NCBI GenBank assembly: GCA_022453515.1
Contig: JAJNNY010000001.1
Span: 1,116,001 to 1,180,000, forward strand
Direction of reading: 5' to 3'
DNA: 64,000 bases
Origin: Astrocystis sublimbata
Lineage: Eukaryota > Ascomycota > Sordariomycetes > Xylariales > Xylariaceae
The notes under the pieces are model-generated. The model saw only the letters and a program-made list of their open reading frames with translations. It searched no databases and had not been told where the DNA came from. This document shows, piece by piece, positions 22,131-33,557 of the stretch (position 1 is the first letter of the stretch; each line of letters starts with the position of its first letter). Both the position numbers and the translations under genes were made by a program.

Positions 22131-25100
22131 TGTACACAATACAGTACTTGCGTCACACGTTCGCACAGCAGGCGACTACTGCGACTGCGGTAGCTGTGGG
22201 ATTCTAGGGTAAGGTTGGCATACAGATGGACAGCCGGGCTAGGGCTAGCCTACGGCTCATGCACGATGTCAGATCAAAGCCGATGGGGTTTCCAACTACG
22301 ACGATCGCATCCCACGCCAATCTCCCATATCCCAGCATCGTCAGACCTGTCGGCCACTGAAAACTGTGGTAAGACTTTATGTACCGGACAGGTGAGAGCG
22401 CTTGAGCGCGAACGCATGCCAAATGTCTTACAAGCCTTGTCTCATGGAGTACCCGATCAGAGACTGGTCTACTTTTGATCAGCACCACCTACCCTAGCAA
22501 TGTACTTAGAGAAACCTCGCGGTGGCACTAAAATAGATACTTTGTTTTTGCCAACTATTTCTAAGGAGTCACGGTCCAATCAGAACGGGCCGCGGCCAGC
22601 TCTCATCAGGGTAAAACCTTAGCCCTAGACATGCGCCGATGACGATCATTCGACCGAAGCAGACAAAAGTCCTCGGGATCCCGCTCGGGAGTGCACCTGA
22701 GATTGCTAGCCACACTATGCACATCAACATATCGTTCAACACCGGCGTTCTTTCAGATGAGGTATAGCCCTCTGGTCTCCCGTTAATACGGAGTACTGTC
22801 TGCGTAGTAGTAGTAGATCATCTGCTATCCATAAGAAAAGTCCTGCAGTGCTAGTACTGTCAGTCGCAAGATGGAACGCATACCTATAGGACGGCAGTCT
22901 GTGTACGAGTATACTATACCTGAGCGGCTGCTAGTCACCGACTAGATTTGTTGGTTTGTGTCCGGACTTAGTATACCTTGCAGGTATATAAGAGAGGCCC
23001 TAAGTAAGCCTGGGTGTGACTGGCCAGGTATAGAATTGGCTAAGAGGGAATTTCCTATTGGACACACTATGTCTATTTCATCTATTTGGTGGATGAGGAT
23101 GAGGTAGGATCCTGGATGCCTGGGTGAGATCCTCCTAGCGGGCTAGGGTAAGACTTGTCACACCAGTCTCGCCAGTCAACTTGCGATGAGAGAGCTCCGG
23201 AGAATGCAGACTCGAGAAACAAAGAACGTCGTTCCTCGAGGGAAAAGAAAAAGAAAGTTCAGGGGCAGGAGAAATGGAAGCATCTACTCGTAGTATCTTA
23301 TACTTTGTGGCTTGTCGACTGTTTTTTTCTTTCTCAAATAACGTTCGAGATACGAGTGATTCTGCTCTTGTGTAAACCGCGAATGTATTTGTGTAATCAT
23401 ATGGTTATAGCGTACTCGTAATCTGTACTCGTAGGTCGGTACAGCACCACCTGGCGTACGAGTAGATGGATACGCACCGAGTGTCTGCTACTTACCAAGG
23501 GTGTTGAGAGACCGCAACGAGAGGGCTGGGGTCAGCAGCTACCTCGTGCGGTCCTGTGGAAAGATCAAAGCTATCGCGGTGATGAAATTGGAATACAAGT
23601 ACACATACTTAGACCCTCCCTCGACTTGGTAGACTGCACATTGTGGACATGGCTGGGAGTGGACAAGAGGGGCTGGGATGAAGTGGCGGTGAAGGAAGCT
23701 CGAGAGCTCAAGATGGAGAGAGCTTATGGATCCCCTGGTTGCGCGGGGTGCTCTGACGCCCCTCATCTAGGTACCTACTCGGATACCTGTAGTACAGTGT
23801 GCGCAAGACTGTTTATACGGTACTCAATCCACCTACTTACACTTCTGACGGTGTGGAAGTAAGTGATGGATGCTTCCATACATCCATCTGTAGGTAGACA
23901 AAAGCCTTGTGCTGCAGATTCTCTGATCTACTCCGTATCTTGAGTAGGGGCCTTCTCGTCATTGAGGCTTGGTATACATGCCATACAGGGTGGCAGGCCA
24001 GTACGTGTTGGATTGTAACAAGTATATGCAGTGTGTACCTGACATTTAACGCAGTTCATTGTAATCTGATGATGGTGGAGCAACGAACACGCTGGACGAC
24101 CTCTCGACTCATTTCCCACGTTGCTCGTTCCCATTGGACCAGCGAATGTCTGTAAAACCATCTTGAGAACAAATATGGCGGTACACGTCTGTAAGGTCGT
24201 TGGGAGCGCACTTCTTCATGTGCCACAAGACTTGAGTCTCCTCCTTCGCGCCTCCACGTCTCTCCCTCTCTGTCTTAGTCCCGAGATTCGTGTGTTGGTT
24301 ACAAGCCTTCTAGCACGGCTAACGGTCCGCTCTTGCAGCCCGCTGAGCCACCAAAAGAATCTTCTAACCTCGTACGGGTTTGCTGGACGGAGCCATAATG
24401 CTGTACAGGCTCTAATGCGCATGCGAATGGCTCTAACGTACCACTACCTGCGGTAACTACGAGTACACGCTCCAATGTTGAGAATCGCGCGGTCTACCGG
24501 CTATACTGTTCGATTTGGGGCTAGCCCATCATCACTACTCGGTCTTCCGAGTACCTACATTAGGTATGCATATGTTATAGCCGTCGACACAGACAGTCTA
24601 TACATCGTATATCTTCTGTCGGCAGCATATGAAAGTCTATAAATCTTGACGCCAACAAAAGTGCAGTACAAACACTCGATAGGTCTTTGAAGCTACATGG
24701 CTTCATGATTAGTCAATCCACACACCACAGACTGTTGGAGACGCTTCCTGATCCTGAACTAGGGTTAGTGTATTCATCAGCTGGCTGGGTGTGTCCGTCG
24801 ACGTGGGAGCCGATGATTGGTTCAGACGAGGGCGGCACAACAATCGAGGCGCACAGCAATCGAAGCAGAGAAGTCGAGAAGGCTATACCGGTATACTGAG
24901 TACCTCGATGTCTAGCTCATCGCACTGTCCAACAACCCTTCAAATTCTATCGGAGCCAGACCGGAGACCGCCAGTTACGTCGGAGCTTGGCGCACTAGGC
25001 AGGACGAAGTTTGTGAGCACAATTGGTTGTATGTACCTTTAAGTTATCATCCATAATCTACGTGGTACCTACTTAAGTACCTATGCAGTTGCCCATGCTC

Positions 25101-28100
25101 TGCTTACCCGTACCCGTATGCTTTTTCCATCTCCAGCGGTATTGGCATCGTGAACTCTTCGATCTGCCTTGATGCTTGCACCCCCCCAGTTCTTTCCCCC
25201 GTATCTCCATACGTCCTATGGAGAGTGGAGGAGGACGCAGGGTGTGTGGTGTATCCGTAATGAGCATGTAGCCCGAGCCAGCCATCCGTTGTACCTACTG
25301 TGTTCATGTACAGGTACATCGCCAGTGACGAGAGTGATGGAGAGCAGCCTGAAACGACCCAACAAGGCTGGCCAGTCAGTCGAGGTCCTTCTAAAATCCC
25401 TTAGTCTCTCGAATCCTGCACCATGCCCTGGGCACTGTGGGGTCTGCTAGGTGTGAGATATGCATAGCCGCGCCCGCCGTGCGTTAGTGTCCATGCTTGG
25501 TCATGCAAGTGCTCAAGCCCATAAGCACAGATGCCCCTGTCACTTCCTCAACGACGCTTCATGTACCGAAACGTACAGCATGGCACACAGACAGGCGTGT
25601 GACGCGAGAAGCTTATCTTTGTTGGCCGTTGAAACGGCTTCCAAGGTAGACAAGCCAATTGTTGGATAAGTTATGAAACCCGGCTGCCTACTGTGTCAGA
25701 CAGGCTTGATGGTTTAGTTGGCTTGCACTGAACGATCTCGAAATGTGATGGAGCTGTTGAGCTGGCAGAGGGGAATTGGTGTACGATGTAGATGAGCTGC
25801 AGGCAACAGGCAGGCAGCCAAAACCTGGCCAGGGCCTGGTTCAGCAAGGCCCTGTTGGCATACCTTCAGTGCATTGAAGCTGGATCACGGGCCAGACAAT
25901 ATACAGAACTGCCCATATTGTCGAACGACGACAGAAGTCGAGACGTGTGATGGGCCTCGTTGTCCGCGAACCCAACGAACTGGTAGCGCGCGTGCGTCCT
26001 GTAATGCTCAGTGCCAATGCTGTGGCGCGCATGGCATACACAGCTCGAGGGATGACACGCGATGCAGCCTGTCATACATGCTTATTTACGCTATCACCGC
26101 AGTCCCCCTCCCAAGGGTCAACATGCAGAAACACTATGGGACGACAGGTTATAGGATTCCGGTTGGTAGGTTCTCATGTGCAGCGATCTGTGGAGGTGGC
26201 GAGGGTAGTAGTGACCCCTAATACGAATGCTCTGATTTCCATGCTGAATGCAACCCTAGGGATGATAAATGTTAGTACTTCGTCAGTTAAACGGGGCGGG
26301 TAGTGCTCGTAACCCGGGGCAAGCGAACATTCAGAACCCGGAGATTTACTGGGAAACAGAGTAGATTGAGTCGTCCGGATGGTGATCGGCCCAGGCACTC
26401 CAGGTTCTCGTTGAGGCTCATGCGTTGGCGCGCGCCAGCCGATGAACGAATGTCGTGCATGGCATAGCATGAGTTTTACATGCGGTGGACATCTGAGGCT
26501 CTTCTCTTCCCACAGCATGCGCTGGCTCGTCCGTCGTACCCACATCACCCTCGACCATGTCATGTACACTACCTCCGCCGCGGCCCCATCGAGCAGGCCT
26601 GCATCGAGTACTCGTAGCTACATTTCCCCTTCCTGTGAGCACATAGTCCGCAGTAACGATGGCACAAGATCCGCACACCTCGAATCTGTGCCTGTAGACT
26701 ATTCACTGCATGGAGCGCTGCATATGCCCGATTGCATTGGAGAGCCCGTTCGTTCGTTTCCGGCAGCGCGGATCTCGATTTCGGTACCCTGCTAATGATC
26801 TCACCGAGAGATGAGGCGCATCGGTTTAGGCGTCAGGCTCGACTACTCGTACGAGTATATCTCGACAACTATCGTGGCACAGGCCTAACCTCGCCGACGA
26901 CCGTGCCTGGACTATCTGGAGAGGGGACTAGTTGTCCACCAGAATGCGGTGCCCCGGTGCGGGAGCTTTACCCTTGATCGACCAAGTTGAGACAAGACCC
27001 TGCATCTAGTAGGTTAGATTCTGGTAGTGGGGGAGCGAGGGGGAAGTACGAGTATGGATGGCTCTTGAAAACTACCTATGTTGATTCCAACCAAAGCCGA
27101 CTTGTACAACGTGCAGGTGGTGGGGAGCCACTAACACAGACACAGATCACTAACTCAGATCAACCTTGCTGGTTCTGACTGGCGAGACGGGCGAGACGGG
27201 GTTGCTTCAATTGAGTCTTGACGCATTTCCTGTTCTATTTGGTACGAAGAAAGCAACATCCAACGCGGTAGATGCTCCGATAATGTCGATAACGAATAGG
27301 ATATCTCGTTGGGGATGCCGAGGGACATGAGCCAAAAGACGACATGCCCTAGTGTGCCTGCCTACATCATGTACCTAACATAGTACCTACCCAGGCGAGC
27401 CAGGTACCCGAGGTACTGATCTAGGTACAGAACCAATCTTGATGCTCATTGGTCCAGTACACGCGCGTAGTTGCGGGCAAGACATACGCCCACGCCCACT
27501 CATATGGATGGAAAAGGGCTGGCGAAATTGCACCGTAATTCCTGACGCGATATATGTGAAAGTGGCTTATAAGCTCCTCATTTCCGTTCATCAGTAGTTG
27601 TGCGAACGCAACGTGGACCACGGCCACGGCATACAACGCATATACCTTGGGTACTCACCTAGCGAGGCACATACCTGTCAGCCCCACTGTCCGACGGTAG
27701 GGACCTACAGGTACAGATGTACCTAGAGGTAACGAACAACAAGTGCCCGCACGTATTGGACGGCTCGGAGTGACTCGTGAGGATGCCTCGGATGCTATCT
27801 CCCTCCTCAAGGTTAAGAGTGAGCCGGTCATCGGGTTCTGGTTTCGATGCAATTCGGGCCGGAAACATCAACAATCGCATTCTTGAATCCGTTGAACTTT
27901 TTGTTCCGGGTTTGATTTTTTTGGTACGGGTGAGCAATATTTGAAACGGTTCATGGTTCTGGTCCCTGGAAAACTTGGCCCCCAGTGTACAAGTCACATT
28001 GCATGCCACGGCATGAAGGGTAGCTTATTGGCTCAACAACAAACATTGTCCACAATCCTCGCTCTTTGCCAACTCTGATCTGATCATACTTGTAAATCGG

Positions 28101-29156
28101 ACTGGAGACTTAGGGACTTCAAAACGAAGACCCATTGAAATCGCATTCGGCGGTATGGTGTGCTGCAGTATAACAGGCTTACAGCAATCGAACACAGACT
28201 TCATCCAGTCTTGTCCGACCAGGAAAGTGTTTCCATTCCAGCTCTAGAAGTTGGTATAGCGTTGCAAAACATGGTTGCAACAAAGCGCACATGAATGGGC
28301 CCTGCCTTCATGCATGCATCGGCTACCATCTGCTAGTTGCAGTTCCGGCAAACAAGAGGGTAGTACTGTACGAACATGGATGGAAGAATGGTGAACCATA
28401 TGATTCAGTCCGTTCGAGGAATGATCAAATGCTCAAGATGTCATCCCAACGACCTCTGACGCGGGGGATATAGTAGAGAGACCATTAAGCACAATTAGCT
28501 GTGTTAACAACTTAACATAAGGACGTAATTACCTAGAGATGATTTTGGTAAGGCAGCCAGCCGAGCCAGCCTATCCCCCTCCCCTGTCAAAAACCTGCGA
28601 GCACGGGCGAGCCCGGCTATCGAGCTGGGGTTTGAGTGGATCTCGGATAACCATGATCGTGATTCGCCCAGTCGACTATCCATGATGCCAACCGCGACCA
28701 AACACGACCAGGCGAGCCAGGCACTTAGGATTGGGAACAGCATGGACTGGGCCAACAGACAAAGACTGGCGAGACTGGCGAGTCTGGCTAAGCTCGACTG
28801 ACAGATATACTAGAGGGGAAGACTTGAGCCAAGAATCACAACCCCAATCCCAGCCTTGCCCGAGGGAGAGATGCATTCATTTGAGTAGGTAGGTTACCTA
28901 TGCTTTACTCATACTTGTGCAGAAAGAATGCTGGATGGATGGATGTAAGTGACGTGACGTCGCTCTCAAGCTCTTGGGGAGGGTAGGGCACCTGGGCAGT
29001 CATTCAAGCCACCATTATATCGGACAAGGGCCCCGACAAGTATGTATCTCGATGTGGTGCCTGTAAGTTGTAAATCCGCATACCGCTTTCACAAGAGGGT
29101 GAGTGAGGGGCGCTTCTTCGGTTGTTGGGTTTGTCATTTGCTGGGGCCAGGCACCA

Positions 29157-29178
29157 AAGCCAAAGCCAAAGCCAGTCC
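29157..29178 (+). repeat. Short CAAAGC tandem repeat
   Basis: Three consecutive AAAGCC units; too short to interpret. Confidence 0.6.
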
Positions 29179-29285
29179 TAATCTTGGGCCAGACCCTTCA
29201 CTCCGAAAAGCCGGGAAGCGACGACAATGCGAATACCTGATGGCATCGCCACCCGCGAATCTGCCACAATAACCCCGAAGTACAT

Positions 29286-29308
29286 GAGGTAGGTACCTAC
29301 CTACATGT
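29286..29308. repeat. GTAGGTACCTAC palindromic microsatellite
   Basis: A near-perfect palindrome centred on GGTACC, of the same family as the TACCTAGG runs elsewhere in the window. Confidence 0.7.
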
Positions 29309-31130
29309 ATATGTGCTGAAACGCTATCGCGCCTACCGTAGATGAGGCTCGGAGGGACGATTCCATTGAACCTTGGGCTAATTCCACCTTATTTAAAGTA
29401 CCTGCACCATTTACCTGGAAGGCTTGAGAAATCTTCCCTTGCGTTAGGAAACTTGTCGCCCTTCTGCGATACGGTTTTTTACTCTCTACCTCGGAACTCA
29501 TCTCTCTGTGTGCGTATGTGTGCACGTGTGTCCCCCCTCTCGACCAGTCTTGTTACCCAGCTCGCCAGCTCTCCCTCCCTCTTCGACGTTGATACGCTTG
29601 CAACCTACCTAGGCTCGCTAGGTAAGCAAACGCCTGGAAAGCCAAGGTTCGTAGACGCGAAGGCTCCGATTTAATTCCCACTATACGCGGCACCTTTTGC
29701 CAACAAGAAGTTAGAACTGACCGACCAACCGAGCATGGCCGACTGAAGACATCCCGCCGACCGATGGGGTCTTGGTTTGCAATGGGCGAGATGGGGTGCG
29801 TACAACACCCTGTTTGGAACCCCGGCCACTTGGCCACACGGGCTGCGGCCATCTTTCTTCCCGGGCTCCACCCCCCAGCGACCATACAGTAATCATTCAC
29901 ACTCGCGGATATCTCTCTCTCGTCTCTTTACACGATTCTAGAGAGAACACCCACCTGGCAGGTAGATAGGCGTGTTGGGGTGCTGGGGTGCTGGCATGCC
30001 TCTAAATGTTCCATTGCGAAGTAGATACAACCGAGTCGCGAGCCCCTTGATCTCGGACTGACTGTCCCTTACACGGCGAGTAGAAACAAGTGCATCAGAA
30101 GCGAGTAACAGAGCTGGTCAAGGAAGCAAAACAAACTGGGCTGACTGACCCTGCTGGCCACCTCTGCCCGGAGCCGGAGGATACGACACGGAATTCAACG
30201 CCGAGCCATCACAGTCTGCCCTGACGTGGCCATCTCAGCAATATCAGCCCAGCAGCACACCAATCCGACAGATGGCGCGATCATCTGGCAACATCCTGGA
30301 ACATAATCGAGACGTCTGTTCTGTCGAAGGCTGCTATTCTATATGTTTTTTAATCTACTACTATGGTATTGTAGGCGGGCGTGTGTGTATTATGTGTCTG
30401 AGTAGTTCGGCCCATTCTTCGGAATATTGCCCACGCACAGTATGGGCTCAGGGCCGGGATACGGGTACGCTTTTGAGCGAGAAAAAAAAGAGGTAGGTGT
30501 CGATCCTGGATCCTGTTGACGAAGGACGAGGGGTGCAGTCTGTATACGAAATCTGTATTGTACAGAGACGTCCTGGCCGGCTGCCCCCTGCCAGTGCCAA
30601 CCCCTCCAAAAAAAAAACGCTATCGTTCGGAGGCGACACTGGAGCCTACGAAAAAAGGCTGGTCGTTCGTGTGCGCCAGTGTGCTACAACACCTTTAGTT
30701 GCTGAGTATACACAAGTATCGATGGAAACCCTGGGTCCCTCCCAGCTCACAGAGTCAACTTATGATGCGATTGACCCCCGAGGGTCAGCGTTACTCGAAC
30801 TCAGAGGACAGACACACACTCCCAGACGGAAACGCAAGACGATTGGAAGTCGAAGGAAGGGCTCGTAGCTACGATACTCGCTAGCCGAACCAGCCACCCC
30901 CCCTACAATCGCTAATTTTCCTTGTGTAGCCTGTCCACCTCGTCTCGTCGCCCCACTGCCTGCTATTATGTACAGGGCAAGGTCTCTATACTCGTACTCT
31001 CCATACCACTCCCCATACCGGCACACCACTCATCCACTGCCCAGGCGAGAAGCAGGTTGTCTGAAGTCGAGTCGCCTGGCCAGGTAATGTAAGTATTCTG
31101 ATTCTGGGACGGCCAATACCAAGTACTACC

Positions 31131-31152
31131 TAGATAGATAGATAGATATAGT
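31131..31152 (+). repeat. GATA tetranucleotide run
   Basis: Four to five tandem AGAT units. Confidence 0.8.
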
Positions 31153-32398
31153 AGATGTGTGCGGTAGGTATACATATGCATTGCATGGCCTGACGATGTA
31201 CGATGTTCGCTGTTGCTGCTGCTCAAACTTGCTCCACTCCCACAGATGCCACTATGCCACTGTCCATGCGTTCTCTCCACTCCCGTCCTCCCGCTGGCTC
31301 AAATAATATACTCCCAGATAGAGCATGGACGTCAGCAGAAACAGCAGCAGCGAGCAGTGCCGTCTAGATCTGGGGGCTGGCTAAAGTTGCGGGCCCCCTT
31401 TGCCCGTTCTGCACCCGCTGCTCGCTGGCAGGCGACGCCTCTGTGACAGCTCCACCTGGTCTATATGGCTCAGCTGTCAAGTACATCTACTTGGAACTGG
31501 CAATACATGTATGAAGGCAACGGCATGAATTGTACATGCGGTAACGTACCTACGAGGCGTACTGCCGAAATGTAAGTAGGGTACTCCGTACAGTCGTCGC
31601 CATGTGCTTCACGCAATACGCAGGAGCAGGAATAAACTTTCCAGACCTTACCTAATGTTCGACTGAGAAAGTACGAGTACCTTGGGTACCTACCTAGTAT
31701 TTGTGCCGGCCGCTACGTACCTGCAAGCAAGCAACCTTGGAAGCCTCTGTCGTAGTACACGATATCTTCCTCCAGTGACTCTACTCGGACACAATTTCAT
31801 TTTGAAAACTCAGGCTCAAAACATCAGGAAAAAAGCACCTGGCTGGCCAGATAATTTAGAGTTCAATCAAACCATGATACACGTATCGGGGAGTCATATC
31901 GCTTGAATTAGATACGGCTTGCTGCGTTGGATTTCCAAAGAGCAGGATCTATATAAATACCGAGGGTCTTCTCCTTCGCTCTTGAGCGTTAGGTAGATTC
32001 CGAACTCCATCAGATGCATCGCTTACCCGCACCGCACACCACCGACCTCCACCTAACACATGCCCTCTGTGCATTGCGCTCACAGCCAAGTAAGTGTACC
32101 GGTACCTAAGCAGTCCCCCTAGCAAACTGCCACCCTGAACACGCACACTAGCGCTCTAGTGCCCACTAGCGCGCTGGCCTTTTAGCGTCCTAGCGTCCTA
32201 CCTAGGAAGTGTCCTAGCGCCCTGATATCCCAGCATGCGACCTGGGATCCTGGAGGGCACCCCTGCCTGATGCTACCGCGCTGTACCGACGGCTAGCCCA
32301 GGTACCTACCTACAGCTGTACCCCAAGGTACCTTCTTGCCAGACGCTTGCCCAGGTCCCATCACCTCTAAAGTTAGCCCAGCCGATCTGTTCGTCCTC

Positions 32399-32590
32399 TC
32401 ACATCCACATCCACCTCAACCTCCTCCTTCCTCTCCCCTTCTTCAATCGCTTGTCCTTCTCACCATTGCCCAGGATAGACCTCCCCCAGTCTTGTCCTGG
32501 TTCTTCGGACTTCCTCTTTCCCTCTCTCCTCCGTTCCCTCGCCCTCCCGCCTCTCTTTTCTCCTCGTCTGACCTTCCAATTCTCCAAGGC
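32399..32590 (+). promoter_or_regulatory. Pyrimidine-rich tract at the probable transcript start of the stuA-type gene
   Basis: Nearly 190 bases dominated by C and T on the coding strand (CCTCCTTCCTCTCCCC and similar runs) lie about 1 kb upstream of the start codon. Such tracts usually mark core promoters and transcript starts in filamentous fungi. The long open frame through it is a by-product of the low purine content. Confidence 0.55.
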
Positions 32591-32648
32591 TTCAAATCCA
32601 CCGAGCCTTAGTTAGACAGAGCGACTTGGGCGGTTCGCAGGTTCATAG

Positions 32649-32727
32649 GTTCGTCCTGCCGTCCCCGGCACATGAACTTGGGTTCGCCCTTGACACATGG
32701 CACTAACTAACAATTCTCTCGCCGTAG
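32649..32727 (+). other. Predicted 5' leader intron of the stuA-type gene
   Basis: A gttcgt donor (GTNNGT consensus), a tandem branch-site match ACTAACTAAC ending about 16 bases before the acceptor, and a gccgtag acceptor define a 79-nt intron in the untranslated leader. Two short ATG frames, starting at 32672 (12 codons plus stop) and 32697 (14 codons plus stop), lie in or overlap this intron, so they would be present only in unspliced RNA. Confidence 0.5.
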
Positions 32728-32969
32728 TTCAACAGCACTAGAACACGGAATTATTTACGAGTTACGTCTTGCGTGCGTCGGCGTTTCGGCTCTTGCCCAG
32801 CATTTCGGACCAGTTGATCAAGAACTTGACAACCAAAAACGTTTGTTCCTGTCGCAGCTTTCACTCTGCTCACGATCAAGTTACGAACGACATCGGAGGA
32901 CTCCCAATCCTGAACCAGGAGAGAGAAACGGAGGCGCTTCTCGCTCATAAGTTACATAACGCCATATCG

Positions 32970-33017
32970 ATGATCGGGAACGAGACGCGGATATCTGCTA
33001 GAATTACACTTCTCTGA
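32970..33017 (+). other. Upstream open reading frame, 15 codons
   Basis: An ATG at 32970 opens a 15-codon frame ending in TGA at 33017, inside the leader and outside the predicted leader intron. A second minimal element, ATG immediately followed by TGA, lies at 33298-33303. No other ATG occurs between that element and the main start at 33558. Both could restrain translation of the regulator; this is inferred from position only. Confidence 0.45.
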
Positions 33018-33557
33018 ACTCAATTGGAGGATTTTTGGTATTCTTTACGACCTATCACGACCCGTCTACGAAGTTATTGAAAAGGGATCTTTCCCGTGTC
33101 TTTTGCTTGTCGAGTTCTCGTTTGTGGACGCCAGACCGCCTGGCTCCTCTAGCTAAGCCTACGATCACGCAACGCAGAGGAGAGTCTGCATCTCCCGCCT
33201 GTAAAGCTGGATTCACGATCGATACCGTCGCCGCCGCCGACCCGGGGGATATCCGCCAACTCATATCACGGTGATTCCGCTGCCCAGCGCCCCCCGTATG
33301 TGAATAGTATACAGCTGCCTCCAATTCCTTTGCGACAGCAACCGGTGGTGTGTTCCAAAGGTGATTCCACTCCCCGGGTCAGCTCCTTCTCTTCAGCAAC
33401 GACCTCGTACCTCGACTCGCTATTGCCATCGCCCACCTCATCGGTGACTTGCTCAACAACCCCCCCATCTCACGGTCCCAAGACACCCTCGCCGAATCTC
33501 CCGCCTGGAGGATTACTCACAAACCAAGCCGTCAACGAATACTCGCCCTACTCAACC

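Larger units (their letters stand above)
17817..32398. other. Large gap without supported genes upstream of the stuA-type gene
   Basis: About 14.6 kb contains no coding region I can defend. Open frames here are short (up to 178 codons), often overlap one another on both strands, and lack domains, typical codon bias or splice-linked continuations. The base composition is not AT-extreme, so it does not look like heavily RIP-mutated transposon DNA. It is dense in short recurring words (TACTCCGTA, CTCGCCAG, GTACCTAC, TACTCGTA) and microsatellites. It ends at the pyrimidine-rich leader of the APSES regulator, whose extended promoter it may be; long non-coding transcripts are possible but not visible. 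Confidence 0.6.

Noticed and set aside
32336..32611. Pro/Ser-rich frame of 91 codons in the stuA leader
   Set aside because: It is explained by the pyrimidine tract, which encodes Pro, Ser and Leu in any frame; likely untranslated or upstream of the transcript start.
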